A DNA stretch of 64,000 nucleotides, from assembly GCF_038096175.1 (NCBI RefSeq), contig NZ_CP151099.1, forward strand, positions 7,852,001-7,916,000, in the 5' to 3' direction. This document shows positions 48,626-57,583 of the stretch, piece by piece. Made by a program: the position numbers and the translations under genes. Each line of letters starts with the position of its first letter. Position 1 is the first letter of the stretch. A model generated the notes under the pieces. The model saw nothing but the letters and a program-made list of their open reading frames with translations, was not told the origin of the DNA and searched no databases. Source of the stretch: Nostoc sp. UHCC 0302. GTDB taxonomy: Bacteria > Cyanobacteriota > Cyanobacteriia > Cyanobacteriales > Nostocaceae.

Positions 48626-49123
48626 CTAGCTGTCGCCATCACCAAAGCGCTTGATCAAATCTTCAGGGCGGAGATTGGAAATAAATTCCCGGAAGGCTTG
48701 CTGTTCGGCTTCATCTGCATCGCGATCAACAGGGATAGAAGCATCGGCTATGACTTCTTCCATTACCCAAATGGGTGTATTTGTACGGAGGGCAACTGCG
48801 ATCGCATCGCTAGGACGCGCATCAATTTCTTTTTTAACTTCGCCTTGTTGGACAATTAAAGCTGCATAAAACGTATCCTTTTGTAGAGAATGAATAATGA
48901 CCTTTTCTAGAGTCATGTTCCATGTTTCTAGAATATTCACAATTAGGTCATGGGTTAAGGGTCTGGGAGGCTTTTGATTCTCCAATGCACCCATAATTGC
49001 CCTAGCTTGTTCTTGACCAATATAAATTGGTAAAGCACGTCGATCTGAAGCATCTTTTAAAAGTACAATCGGGCTGCGGGTTATGGCATCTAATGCTATG
49101 CCAGCGACTCTCATTTCAATCAT
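48626..49123 (-). CDS. Bifunctional nuclease family protein (DUF151)
   Basis: A 165-residue DUF151 protein: MIEMRVAGIALDAITRSPIV, then LPIYIGQEQARAIMGALEN and the conserved acidic line EIDARPSDAIAVALRTNTPI. Plant and bacterial relatives show both RNase and DNase activity. The Asp-rich tail (DRDADEAEQQAFREF) is usual in the cyanobacterial form. AGAGG eight bases upstream supports ATG at 49123. The gene is divergent from ribE and probably has its own promoter in the gap. Confidence 0.92.
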   Translation of the reverse strand: MIEMRVAGIALDAITRSPIVLLKDASDRRALPIYIGQEQARAIMGALENQKPPRPLTHDLIVNILETWNMTLEKVIIHSLQKDTFYAALIVQQGEVKKEIDARPSDAIAVALRTNTPIWVMEEVIADASIPVDRDADEAEQQAFREFISNLRPEDLIKRFGDGDS

Positions 49124-49462
49124 TGGCTAAGCCTCTACAATCCTTTATGCGCTTGGGTGCTACGTGACAAAAAATACCCATTTGGGGTTAACTTAGTGAC
49201 AGAAATAAACATAGGCATCGTTCTCTATAGTTGCTTATATTAAACTCCGAACTTGTTGTGAACACCAGAGTAAGCCAAATTGGTCTACATAGACAATAAC
49301 CTTCTTACCCAAGTATGACTTGTGAAGGATGCCAATGTGTTAATATTCTTGTAGTAAATGAAGTCAGAAATTTTACTTAAATCCTCCTACTTTTTTGTGA
49401 GAATTACCAGTTAATTTCAGGCAAAAATAGGTAATAAATAGAGTTAGTTTGGCAAAAAAGCC
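49124..49462. other. Divergent gap between the DUF151 gene and riboflavin synthase
   Basis: 339 bases with no gene. I looked for the conserved helices of an FMN riboswitch ahead of the riboflavin synthase gene and saw none. Confidence 0.5.
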
Positions 49463-50143
49463 GTGTTTACAGGATTAATCCAGGCCTTGGGAACGATGAA
49501 CCCTCTAGGGGGGGATTCTTGGCAAATTACTTGTGTTAGCCAGTCATGTGAATTAATTATGCAGGATTTGGCTTATGGTGACAGTGTTGCAGTTGATGGC
49601 GTGTGCTTGACAGTAGAAGAAGTTTTAAAAGATGGATTTATCGCCACTGCTTCACCAGAAACACTACGTCGCACCACCTTGGGGAGTGAGTCCACAGCAC
49701 AGACTTATGTTAATTTAGAAGCGTCGCTACGGGTGGGAAGTAAAATCGGCGGTCATTTTGTGATGGGTCATGTAGACGGCATAGGCCGATTAGTAGCAGT
49801 GGAACAAACTGCTAGTTCTTGGGAAATGACCTTTGTTGCATCCGAAGCGATCGCGCGGTACATTGTCCCTAAAGGTAGCATTGCCGTTAATGGCATCAGC
49901 CTCACAGTAGCCGCATATGAAGCAGAACTTTCTCAATTCACAGTAGCAGTAATTCCCCTCACCTATGCTGAGACAAATCTCCGTTATTTAATTCCTGGCA
50001 GTTTAGTAAATCTAGAAGGGGATATTCTCGGCAAATATGTGGAAAAATTACTTTATTCTGGCAACCGACACACCACAGAGCCAGAGGACAACAGTTTAGA
50101 TGAAATTACACCCGCATTCTTAGCAGAACACGGGTATTTGTAA
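49463..50143 (+). CDS. ribE: Riboflavin synthase, alpha subunit
   Basis: This enzyme forms riboflavin from two molecules of 6,7-dimethyl-8-ribityllumazine. The 226-residue protein has two internally similar beta-barrels. The first begins MFTGLIQALGTM and includes GDSVAVDGVCLTV; the second repeats the pattern as GSIAVNGISLTVA. Each half carries the GHFV/MGHVDG or lumazine-contact line (GGHFVMGHVDG; IPLTYAETNL). The C-terminus is about 15 residues longer than usual. The start is GTG at 49463. Other riboflavin genes are not adjacent, the normal state in cyanobacteria. The name ribE is used in many genomes; E. coli calls it ribC. Confidence 0.93.
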   Translation: MFTGLIQALGTMNPLGGDSWQITCVSQSCELIMQDLAYGDSVAVDGVCLTVEEVLKDGFIATASPETLRRTTLGSESTAQTYVNLEASLRVGSKIGGHFVMGHVDGIGRLVAVEQTASSWEMTFVASEAIARYIVPKGSIAVNGISLTVAAYEAELSQFTVAVIPLTYAETNLRYLIPGSLVNLEGDILGKYVEKLLYSGNRHTTEPEDNSLDEITPAFLAEHGYL

Positions 50144-50148
50144 TTAGC

Positions 50149-50232
50149 ATGGGGCATGGGGCATGGGGCATGGGGCATGGGGTCAACAATTATTCTCCCT
50201 CATCTCCCACTCCCCCACTCCCCCACTCCTCT
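50149..50232. repeat. Tandem GGGGCAT heptamers and C-rich partner
   Basis: Five tandem copies of GCATGGG at 50150-50182 are followed by CCCACTC copies at 50206-50228. This is a typical cyanobacterial STRR between convergent genes. Confidence 0.8.
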
Positions 50233-50233
50233 T

Positions 50234-51796
50234 CTAGCTACCTGGTCGCTGACTTACCTGAGTGGTCTGTGAGCCTTGTAGCATCTGGCTTAAACCGTTT
50301 TGTAATTCCACACCTGGGTTAGTAGCTACCCAGCCTTGTGGTGTCAAATGGCGGACTTCAAAGTGCAAGTGAGGGCCTGTGGAAGCTCCTGTGCTGCCAA
50401 CTCGTCCAATCATAGTTCCTGCTTCAACCCACTGACCGGGTTGAACAAAGATTTCGGACATATGACCGTAGAGAGTTTGTTCAGCAGATTGGTGATTCAA
50501 AATTACGGCTAAACCATAACCACCCAACCAGTTAGCAGTTTCCACTTGACCTCTTGCGGCTGCCAAAACTGGTGTTCCCATCGGCGCACCCAAGTCAGTA
50601 CCTGCGTGGAAGCGTTGATTACCTGTAATTGGATGAGTTCGCCAACCAAACAAAGAAGTAATGGGAGCCGGAATAGACAGTGGATACATCATTCCCGTTC
50701 CACGGTAGGCGACTGTCCCAGTGTAGGGAATTTGTGGCAATACTGATGCCAAGGAGAAGTCGTAAGCTACAGTGCTAGGGCGGGGTGCAACGTTACCATC
50801 TGCCATTGGTGGAGGCAAAGCACCGCCACTTGGCGCGATAGGAGTTGCACTCACTGTCGTGGTGCTGAAATTACCAGGGTTAGGAATAAATCGATTAGGA
50901 CGAAATGCAGTTTTGGTGACACCAGTAGAACCAATCCGAGTAGCATTCCACCCGTTATTGTTACTGCCAGTACTTGCAACCTCTCTTACTGGTGGAACAA
51001 TAGGTAATTGGGCATTTTCACTTTTTCTTAGCCAGCTTGGTGCTGGTTTGCCAGTAGAACCAGCTACACGTTGATTGCGCGAAGGTACTTTAGCACAAGC
51101 TCCGCCCAATAAACTTTGCCCTGATGGTAAAACAGCTTGACAACCACTAGAGCGTTCTGTGATGATCACAGAATTCGGTGCTTGATAAGTACCTGTAGCA
51201 CTAGCATCGTAACTATTAGGGTCAATATAGGCGTTATTATAGTCCCTGGTTTTCCCTGTCGTCGTGCCGACAGGGCTGTTTGAGTTATTTGGTGGTTGGG
51301 CAACTTGCGGGAGTTTCTCCGGTGAACGAAGAGGGGTATTTGGTTTTTCCTCTCTTACTCTTATAGGAACAACTGGTGAAGCTTCAACCTGGCGAGTAGC
51401 GCGTCTGACAGTGGTAGTAGGCTTGGAAGCCTCAAATTTTGGTGTAGACTGTCTAACTGGCTCTTTTGATTGAGAAACTTGTTGCTGGCGTAGTCTCTGT
51501 TTGAGTTTGGCTCGCCGTTGAGAAAAGCTTGGTTGCGCTTGAACTGTTTCTGGTGCAGTAATATCTTTTTTAACTGGATTTGTAACGGCTGTTGGCTGGG
51601 AATTTTCAATAGTGGGAACAATATTGTCTATTGATGTTTCCGTTTGGGCTATTACGAAGCCGCCGCTGAGGAGGCTGATGCTGCCCAGCAAACAAAGGCT
51701 CTGTGCTGGTAATGTAGACGCGAAACGTCTAGTTTTTAAATTTGCCGGCCAAGAGTGTTGCAAACGATTCTGGGCAGATTTATTGCGCTGCGTCAT
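50234..51796 (-). CDS. M23 family metallopeptidase, envelope-located
   Basis: A 520-residue protein: basic N-terminus, one hydrophobic segment (SLCLLGSISLLSGGFVIAQ, about 34-52) as signal or anchor, about 320 residues of low-complexity Pro/Ser/Thr/Arg sequence, then a LytM/M23 domain from about 385. The zinc ligands are visible in FHAGTDLGAP (His, Asp) and in the C-terminal HLHFEVRH motif, so it is predicted to be an active peptidoglycan endopeptidase. Such enzymes trim the wall in division or, in filamentous strains, septal growth. The 5' part has repetitive coding sequence. No partner gene is adjacent. Confidence 0.9.
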   Translation of the reverse strand: MTQRNKSAQNRLQHSWPANLKTRRFASTLPAQSLCLLGSISLLSGGFVIAQTETSIDNIVPTIENSQPTAVTNPVKKDITAPETVQAQPSFSQRRAKLKQRLRQQQVSQSKEPVRQSTPKFEASKPTTTVRRATRQVEASPVVPIRVREEKPNTPLRSPEKLPQVAQPPNNSNSPVGTTTGKTRDYNNAYIDPNSYDASATGTYQAPNSVIITERSSGCQAVLPSGQSLLGGACAKVPSRNQRVAGSTGKPAPSWLRKSENAQLPIVPPVREVASTGSNNNGWNATRIGSTGVTKTAFRPNRFIPNPGNFSTTTVSATPIAPSGGALPPPMADGNVAPRPSTVAYDFSLASVLPQIPYTGTVAYRGTGMMYPLSIPAPITSLFGWRTHPITGNQRFHAGTDLGAPMGTPVLAAARGQVETANWLGGYGLAVILNHQSAEQTLYGHMSEIFVQPGQWVEAGTMIGRVGSTGASTGPHLHFEVRHLTPQGWVATNPGVELQNGLSQMLQGSQTTQVSQRPGS

Positions 51797-51886
51797 TTGT
51801 TCTCTCAGTTGTGTGTAATTAGCCTAAAGAGATGATGCTAGTGGTTTGTCTTGCCCAAAGAGCGAAATTGTGAACAAACCTAAAAG

Positions 51887-52699
51887 TTAAACAGAAGATT
51901 TATGATAACCCAAACTGATTGTACCGGGTTCAATGTAAATTTCTGGTGTTATGAGTGTCTTTGTATCATCTGTTTGTAAATTTACTTTTAAATTTCCCTG
52001 AGAATTTACTCCAACTACAGTGCCTAAAAGATTATTGAAGTACACCTGGTCACCAATGTTCGTAAGCAAATCTAGATAGCGAGACAAGAGTATGCTTATC
52101 CCTTCTTGAAAAAGGCACTGAACACCGGATTCTATTCCTAGTAAAACGGTTGAGGTGAGCATTTCTAGACAAGAAATTGGTTTGGAATGCTGGGAAGTTT
52201 GCCAAGATTCCAGATTAATTCCAGTCTCTGGTACTGGGTTTGCCCAATTAATGCCTACACCTATGACTGCTTGGGTGATTTTTCCTTTGTTTATTTTGGT
52301 TTCTGTCAATATGCCGCCTAATTTACGATCATTTAAGACTAAATCATTCGGCCATTTAATTCCGACACTTACGCCACACTGGCGCAGTTGAAAACTAATT
52401 CCCCAAGCAGTTGCCAAAGTTAACTGATAGCTATCAATAGCATCTATTTTAGGAGCGATCGCTACCGAAAGGTATATGCCTCCAGCTGGAGAAATCCATT
52501 GGCGACCCCATTGTCCTCGTCCTGCTGTCTGCTGAGTGGCAATTACTACAGTTCCTGGCGTAGCGCCTTGGTTGAGTAATTCCCAAAGAGTTTGGTTAGT
52601 TGAAGGGACACTTTCAAAAATGTGTAGGGAAAATGGTAAATATCTAGATTCTTGCCCAGTTTCCAGGGCTGCTTCCAACTTTTGCCGATTAAATTCCAC
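51887..52699 (-). CDS. birA: Biotin-[acetyl-CoA-carboxylase] ligase
   Basis: A 270-residue ligase that joins biotin to the BCCP subunit via biotinyl-AMP. The active-site loop GRGQWGRQWISP and the lines QQTAGRGQWG, then IKWPNDL and GILTE, mark the BirA catalytic domain (about 35-215), followed by the small C-terminal SH3-like domain. There is no N-terminal winged HTH, so it is the group I form without repressor activity. It is divergent from the pgeF gene at 52776 across 76 bases. Confidence 0.93.
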   Translation of the reverse strand: MEFNRQKLEAALETGQESRYLPFSLHIFESVPSTNQTLWELLNQGATPGTVVIATQQTAGRGQWGRQWISPAGGIYLSVAIAPKIDAIDSYQLTLATAWGISFQLRQCGVSVGIKWPNDLVLNDRKLGGILTETKINKGKITQAVIGVGINWANPVPETGINLESWQTSQHSKPISCLEMLTSTVLLGIESGVQCLFQEGISILLSRYLDLLTNIGDQVYFNNLLGTVVGVNSQGNLKVNLQTDDTKTLITPEIYIEPGTISLGYHKSSV

Positions 52700-52775
52700 A
52701 GCAGTTAACCCAAATCCCGTTGTTCAAGTTAGCATGAATTGGCTGATGAGTGATTCCGTTTAGGTTTGGTTTAAG

Positions 52776-53543
52776 ATGCACACTTGGCACTGGCGTAATT
52801 GGGAAGGACTGCCTTATCTGACTTGTAGTATCTTAGAAGTTTGGCATCACGGCTTTTTTACCCAACAGTTTTGGCCGCGATCACCACAAGACCTGACAGC
52901 AGTGCTACAACCAGAGGCATCAGTCTATCGCTTAAAACAGGTACATGGCAATACTGTTCTCACCCCACAAGAAGTTGAGAGCAATGGAGATGATTTAGCA
53001 TCAGCAGATGCTTTAATTAGTCAACAGTCTCTGCAAGCGGTATGGGTAGCTAGTGCAGATTGTACACCCGTATTGATTGGAGATGTGAGAACTGGACAAG
53101 TATCGGCAATTCATGCAGGTTGGCGAGGTACAGCAAAGAAGATTGTGCCGCAAGCGATCGCCCGACTTCAAACCCAAGGCAGCAAACTTGATGATTTACG
53201 GATTGCGATGGGGCCGGCGATCACTGGTGAAGTTTATCAAGTCTCTCTTGATGTAGCTGCTGAAATCGGGGCTAGTATTATACCACACGAAGACGAACAA
53301 AAAATTGTGGAGGCATTGCATGAATTACCAAATTCGCCCCTGCTAGAAGATCCTAATCCCGGAAAGATAAGGTTGGATGTTCGGCGGATAAATGCCATAC
53401 AGTTGGAAAACATGGGATTTAGTGCCGAACAAGTTGCGATCGCACCTTATTGTACTTACCAAACTCCAGAGCATTTCTTTTCTTACCGCCGTGAGCAAGA
53501 GAAAAAAGTGCAGTGGTCAGGGATTGTCAGTGGCAAAGTATAG
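52776..53543 (+). CDS. pgeF: Peptidoglycan editing factor / purine nucleoside phosphorylase-like protein PgeF
   Basis: A 255-residue protein of the YfiH/PgeF (laccase-domain, DUF152) family. Metal or active-site residues are visible: the His of QVHGNTV, the Cys of SADCTPVLIGD, and the His of HAGWRGTA. E. coli PgeF removes wrong amino acids from peptidoglycan precursors; other members have adenosine phosphorylase or deaminase activity, so the exact role is open. The length is normal and the start is ATG at 52776. It is convergent with the retropepsin-like gene at 53559. Confidence 0.9.
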   Translation: MHTWHWRNWEGLPYLTCSILEVWHHGFFTQQFWPRSPQDLTAVLQPEASVYRLKQVHGNTVLTPQEVESNGDDLASADALISQQSLQAVWVASADCTPVLIGDVRTGQVSAIHAGWRGTAKKIVPQAIARLQTQGSKLDDLRIAMGPAITGEVYQVSLDVAAEIGASIIPHEDEQKIVEALHELPNSPLLEDPNPGKIRLDVRRINAIQLENMGFSAEQVAIAPYCTYQTPEHFFSYRREQEKKVQWSGIVSGKV

Positions 53544-53558
53544 TTACTAGCATTCATT

Positions 53559-53969
53559 TTATATCCTGAACACGGGATAGTTAGGATGCTCAGGATTCGG
53601 GATAAGTCGCTGATTTCTACAGTCCACTAGGAAATCCAGGGTCTCAAGCACTGTTTGTCCAATCAAGACTGTATAGCCTGTAACTAATGTGGCTTCGGTC
53701 GTTTCTCGTCCTGCCAATTCAATAATTACGGGTTCAGTTAGGCCAATAGATTCTTCGCTGCCATTTGCATATTGAGCAATTTGCTGTCCCCGAATTCTCA
53801 AACCAAGTTGCTGCACAATAGACACTGGTAGTACAGTACGTACTGCCCCAGTGTCTATGAGTGCTTCGGTTTCACACACCCGTAACATATTTGGATTAAG
53901 CATTCCTCTGCTTACAAGCGCTTCATCAATAGCATTAGTGAGCTTGACCTTGACTCGAACTTCACCCAT
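53559..53969 (-). CDS. Retropepsin-like aspartic protease (clan AA)
   Basis: From ATG at 53969 the protein has 136 residues (MGEVRVKVKLTNAIDEALV). The active-site motif is present as ALIDTGAVRTVLP, followed by the beta-strand pattern of a one-lobe retropepsin. Such enzymes must dimerise to work. The second half contains LVGT-like flap and the ILGQTVLE-type line (VLIGQTVLETLDFLVD). An upstream in-frame ATG at 54014 would add 15 residues (INLNPYNSANNQRN). Small retropepsins of this form are common in cyanobacteria and their targets are unknown. No paired antitoxin-like gene is present. Confidence 0.85.
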   Translation of the reverse strand: MGEVRVKVKLTNAIDEALVSRGMLNPNMLRVCETEALIDTGAVRTVLPVSIVQQLGLRIRGQQIAQYANGSEESIGLTEPVIIELAGRETTEATLVTGYTVLIGQTVLETLDFLVDCRNQRLIPNPEHPNYPVFRI

Positions 53970-54127
53970 ATTACGTTGATTGTTAGCAGAATTGTAAGGA
54001 TTGAGGTTTATCATAATCCGTGTTTTTGGAAAATTCTTTAATCTGCTTCTAAAGTATCTTGTGCTATCAGTAAAATGTACAAGCTTGTGTGGTTTTATTA
54101 TGGCGTGATTTCGAGTCTAAACAAAAA

Positions 54128-55165
54128 CTAACTTAAGGCTTCACTCAACAACTCACGGTGCAACAAAGCACGATCCACTAAAGACTGGATTTGCTCAGAC
54201 GAAAGTGGATCACCATTAGCATAATGCTCCATCCAAGTTTTACCAATCAAATTAGTATCATCTGGTAAAGTCGCTAAATCCCATCCAGGTATTGCTAACT
54301 CTTCCATGAGGCGATTTACCTTGGGGTCATAACTCAGAGCAAAACAACGACAACCTTCAGCTGCTGCCATAATCAAGCTGTGCAGACGCATTCCAATTGC
54401 CATCTCGACACCACGAAACACGCCTTTCAAAAGCTGCGGATCTTCGAGAGACAAAATCTTGCTGACATCTTTAAGATGCGGTTGAATAGCTTCGGCAATA
54501 ATTAAATCTTCACTTTTTTGAAATGGCAGAAGTAGAATAAAAGCTTGCGTGGCTTTTTGAAAATCCACCAATGCGCGAGTCAGATTTGCTAAACGTGCTT
54601 CTGTGAGTTGGGGATGCGATCGCAAAGTTACAGCAACTCTCGGCGCAGGTAAATCCCAAAGTCCTGGTACTGGTTTAGATTCCAACGCCCAAACTGGGTC
54701 AGGAGCAAGGATACAAGGAATTTGCCAATCAGATAATAAACTAGCACTGGCGCGATCGCGTACACTGACTTTGGTACAATTGCCAAAGGTTTGCCGTGCT
54801 AAGTAGCGAGTTTGCGGACGCAGCAACGGGCCAATACCCTGCGCCCAAGCAACAGTTTTCAAACCTAATTTCTGTGCTAATACCATCAGTCCGCCATAAT
54901 AAAATGGGCTGATAGTACTAGTAACATCTTGAATTAAACTCCCACCGCCCCAAATCAAGGCATCACAGGAGCGCAAAGCTTGCAGTACAGGTAAAACAGC
55001 CATGCGATTGTAGGTTTCTACATTGTAGCGATCGCGAGTTTCCTCTGGATTACCAGAAAGTACCACAGGCGTTACATCAGGTGGTAACATTTGCAAAAGT
55101 GTCGCTAACAAAGCTTCATCACCACCATTACCTTTACCGTAATACCCAGACAATAACGCTCGCAT
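54128..55165 (-). CDS. csaB: Polysaccharide pyruvyl transferase (CsaB family)
   Basis: A 345-residue enzyme that adds a pyruvate ketal to a cell-surface sugar, a modification that anchors S-layer or envelope proteins in some bacteria. From ATG at 55165 it starts MRALLSGYYGKGNGGDEALL, the conserved PEP-binding region. The middle shows the GTB-fold motif IWGGGSLIQDVTS and the end has IGMRLHSLIMAAAEGCR, typical of CsaB. An extra in-frame ATG at 55174 adds three residues. The glycan target in this organism is unknown. No S-layer gene is visible nearby. Confidence 0.9.
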   Translation of the reverse strand: MRALLSGYYGKGNGGDEALLATLLQMLPPDVTPVVLSGNPEETRDRYNVETYNRMAVLPVLQALRSCDALIWGGGSLIQDVTSTISPFYYGGLMVLAQKLGLKTVAWAQGIGPLLRPQTRYLARQTFGNCTKVSVRDRASASLLSDWQIPCILAPDPVWALESKPVPGLWDLPAPRVAVTLRSHPQLTEARLANLTRALVDFQKATQAFILLLPFQKSEDLIIAEAIQPHLKDVSKILSLEDPQLLKGVFRGVEMAIGMRLHSLIMAAAEGCRCFALSYDPKVNRLMEELAIPGWDLATLPDDTNLIGKTWMEHYANGDPLSSEQIQSLVDRALLHRELLSEALS

Positions 55166-55174
55166 CTTAACCAT

Positions 55175-55479
55175 TTTGTATTTTAGATTTTAAATTATTA
55201 ATTAGTCTCTAGATAGTTGACAAAATATCCACTGTTTACCTTAAAGCTTATTAAATTTTCTTATAAAAAGATAAGAACATAGAAAAATAGGAAACTATTT
55301 TCTATTGAAACCTGACTTAAAAATGCTGAGCTATGAATTTTCTTAACTTCTAACTTTTGTACAGACGCGATTAATCGCGTCTCTCCCCTAACTCCTGTAC
55401 AGACGCGTAGACGCTCGAAGAGCGGCTTCTCGTAAGAGTATAATCGCGTCTCCACTTCCAACTCCCAACTTACTTATTT
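55175..55479. repeat. Nested palindromic repeats in the csaB-DUF2499 gap
   Basis: A palindrome with the core GCGATTAATCGC lies at 55363-55382. About 20 bases later ACAGACGCG starts a second copy, but it is interrupted by about 40 bases (TAGACGCTCGAAGAGCGGC and TTCTCGTAAGAG) before the matching AATCGCGTCT at about 55444-55453. This looks like one repeat inserted into another. STRR-like heptamers (TAACTTCTAACT) are also present. A 66-codon frame on the minus strand, 55261-55461, is made of these repeats and not credible. Confidence 0.7.
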
Positions 55480-55821
55480 ATGCACGCCCTTTCGATTCCC
55501 ACCTGGATTATTCATGTTTCTAGCGTTATTGAGTGGATTGCCGCTATTTGGTTAATCTGGACTTACGGCGAACTCACAGGTAACCGCAATTGGTGGGGAT
55601 TATCCCTGGCCATGTTACCAGCTTTGGTCAGCGCCATGTGTGCTTGTACTTGGCATTATTTCGATAATGCCGAATCTCTAGAATGGCTGGTAACGCTGCA
55701 AGCTACTATGACATTAGTTGGTAATTTTACGCTTTGGGCAGCGGCGTTTTTGATTTGGCGTTCCACCAATGCCAACACTGTAACTGATGCTGTTGAGCCA
55801 AAATCTATCAAATCAGAGTGA
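55480..55821 (+). CDS. DUF2499 membrane protein
   Basis: A 113-residue integral membrane protein with about three hydrophobic segments (WIIHVSSVIEWIAAIWLIW; SLAMLPALVSAMCACTWHYF; LVGNFTLWAAAFLIW). DUF2499 is restricted mainly to cyanobacteria and plastids, and its function is not established; a thylakoid site is plausible. The stop overlaps the next gene by four bases, and both are in the same operon in other cyanobacteria as I recall. ATG at 55480. Confidence 0.87.
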   Translation: MHALSIPTWIIHVSSVIEWIAAIWLIWTYGELTGNRNWWGLSLAMLPALVSAMCACTWHYFDNAESLEWLVTLQATMTLVGNFTLWAAAFLIWRSTNANTVTDAVEPKSIKSE

Positions 55822-56120
55822 TCATGTCTAAAGAAACCCTATTTGCGCTTTCACTGTTTCCCTACTTGGGTTTCTTGTGGTTTATCAGCCGCAGTCAGCA
55901 AATGCCGCGTTTGGCGCTATATGGATTTTACGGTACTCTCGTGTTTGTCGCCGTCACTATCCCCGCAGGAATTTACGCTGTATTACATTATGGCAAATCT
56001 TTAGCAGATGTGGATTGGTTGCACGGAGGTGCAGAAGTATTTTTGACGCTTTCTAATATCTTGATTGTGGTGGGTTTCGCGCAAGCAGTAAAACAATTAA
56101 AAATGAAGGATGCAAAATAA
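55818..56120 (+). CDS. DUF3593 membrane protein
   Basis: A 100-residue membrane protein with three hydrophobic segments (TLFALSLFPYLGFLWFI; LYGFYGTLVFVAVTIPAGIY; VFLTLSNILIVVGFAQAV). It belongs to DUF3593, another cyanobacterium/plastid family of unknown role. Starts at ATG 55818 or the in-frame ATG 55824 (MIMSKE); the first overlaps the DUF2499 stop, which suggests translational coupling. The two small proteins may form one complex (inference). hisA follows 55 bases later on the same strand. Confidence 0.87.
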   Translation: MIMSKETLFALSLFPYLGFLWFISRSQQMPRLALYGFYGTLVFVAVTIPAGIYAVLHYGKSLADVDWLHGGAEVFLTLSNILIVVGFAQAVKQLKMKDAK

Positions 56121-56175
56121 CAAGTCCAGCTATAGCAAGCGTCTTCAATGGTATTGAGTTATGAGGAAGAGGTAA

Positions 56176-56949
56176 ATGGACGTAATTCCAGCGATTGATT
56201 TACTAGAAGGTCGTTGTGTGCGACTGTATCAGGGAGACTATGAGCGATCGCAAGTTTTTAGCGAAAACCCTGTAGATGTTGCAAAACAGTGGGTTGAGCA
56301 GGGTGCAACTAGATTGCACATAGTTGATTTAGATGGTGCGAAAGCAGGTAAAGTAGTAAACTTAGGGGCAATTGAAGCGATCGCTCAAGCGGTATCAGTA
56401 CCAATTGAAATTGGTGGAGGATTGCGCGATCAGGCTAGCGTTCAACAGGTTTTCAATTTAGGTGTACAGTGGGCAATTCTTGGAACCATTGCCGTAGAAC
56501 AACCCCAACTAGTGCAAGAACTCTGTCAAGAATTTCCCGAAAAGATTATTATTGGTATTGATGCCCGTAACGGTCGAGTAGCAACTCGCGGTTGGTTAGA
56601 AACCTCGGAAGTTTTAGCAACCCAACTGGCTGTACAAATGCAAGAATTAGGCGCAGCCGCCATAATTTACACCGATATTCACCGAGATGGTACACTCGAA
56701 GGCCCGAATTTAGAAGCCTTGCGAGAACTAGCTGCGGCAATTTCTATTCCTGTAATAGCCTCTGGTGGAGTGAGTTCTGTTACCGATTTGTTGAGTCTGC
56801 TGGCGTTAGAACCACAAGGCGTAACTGGTGTAATTGTTGGACGTGCCTTGTATACTGGTGATATTTTACTTAAAGAAGCATTGCGAGCGATCGGGCCAGG
56901 GCGAATTCAAGATATTCCACCCAATCTAGATTTTTCTACCTTCGCTTAA
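56176..56949 (+). CDS. hisA: ProFAR isomerase (histidine biosynthesis)
   Basis: HisA isomerises the ProFAR sugar to PRFAR in histidine synthesis. The 257-residue (beta-alpha)8 barrel has both catalytic Asp residues: Asp8 in [20 protein letters not shown] and the second in [16 protein letters not shown]. The phosphate-binding loops are EIGGGLR near the middle and IASGGVSS with GVIVGRALY near the end. The length is normal. GGAAGAGG upstream supports ATG 56176. It probably shares a transcript with the two DUF genes before it, although the gap could also hold its own promoter. Confidence 0.95.
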   Translation: MDVIPAIDLLEGRCVRLYQGDYERSQVFSENPVDVAKQWVEQGATRLHIVDLDGAKAGKVVNLGAIEAIAQAVSVPIEIGGGLRDQASVQQVFNLGVQWAILGTIAVEQPQLVQELCQEFPEKIIIGIDARNGRVATRGWLETSEVLATQLAVQMQELGAAAIIYTDIHRDGTLEGPNLEALRELAAAISIPVIASGGVSSVTDLLSLLALEPQGVTGVIVGRALYTGDILLKEALRAIGPGRIQDIPPNLDFSTFA

Positions 56950-57443
56950 TATTTTCTATCTTTGTAAAACAGTCTTGCGTTTTTAATTCACAGATGTGTC
57001 TTTATATTCAGAGATGCATCTGTGCCAGTTCCGTTCTAACGCTTTGTAACTCCCTCACAGATAAAGTAGGATTTTTTTTCATTTTCCGGATTGGGAGTTT
57101 ATACTCTTGTATCCCCATATGTAAAGAGTTCACAACTATTAAATCTGCTCCTGTAAAACATTTATAACGTCAAGCTGAGCTTGGTATCATTAGCTTAAAT
57201 AGTAAAAATAACTTGATGTCAAGAACTGACTAATAAATTTAAACCACTAACTACAAAGTTTATGTTCTAAATTTTCATCTAAAAACATTAAAAATAATGG
57301 GTTTCCTCTGTTCTAGAGACGTAAAAATCACAACGTCTCTATTTTTTTATTTTATTTAAAAGCAAATTTTTTGTGATATATTTCTGGAATCCAGAATACC
57401 AACTATGTAGTAAAAATTGTAGTTAATTTAAAAATTTAATTTT
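56950..57443. other. 494-base gap with a strong terminator at its centre
   Basis: No open frame of note. The terminator at 57315 lies about 365 bases past hisA, so either hisA has a long 3' UTR or a small RNA is made from this region. The DNA between is AT-rich. Confidence 0.4.
57315..57349 (+). terminator. Rho-independent terminator (stem AGAGACGT)
   Basis: AGAGACGT and ACGTCTCT pair around a ten-base loop and are followed by A then seven T residues. Confidence 0.8.
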
Positions 57444-57560
57444 ATGTCTAACCAAGAATCCAATCAACAACCAACAGGAGAAAAACCACAACCTCCTAAC
57501 AATTTAGGAAAACCACGTAAAACAGAGTTCAAAAAACCGCCTAAAAACCCTCAAGTATAA
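57444..57560 (+). CDS. Small Pro/Lys/Asn-rich protein, 38 residues
   Basis: ATG at 57444 opens a 39-codon frame (MSNQESNQQPTGEKPQPPNN and then LGKPRKTEFKKPPKNPQV). It is highly hydrophilic, likely disordered and has no hydrophobic core. Coding status rests on low-complexity composition and position only. It has no good ribosome binding site. A terminator lies upstream at 57315 and a hairpin with the same stem follows at 57584. The function is unknown. Confidence 0.4.
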   Translation: MSNQESNQQPTGEKPQPPNNLGKPRKTEFKKPPKNPQV

Positions 57561-57583
57561 GATTGTATTTATTGTTAGAGATT

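Noticed and set aside
49124-49462. FMN riboswitch ahead of riboflavin synthase
   Set aside because: None of the conserved RFN-element helices or loop sequences were recognised.
55261-55461. 66-codon minus-strand frame
   Set aside because: Consists of nested palindromic repeats and heptamers.
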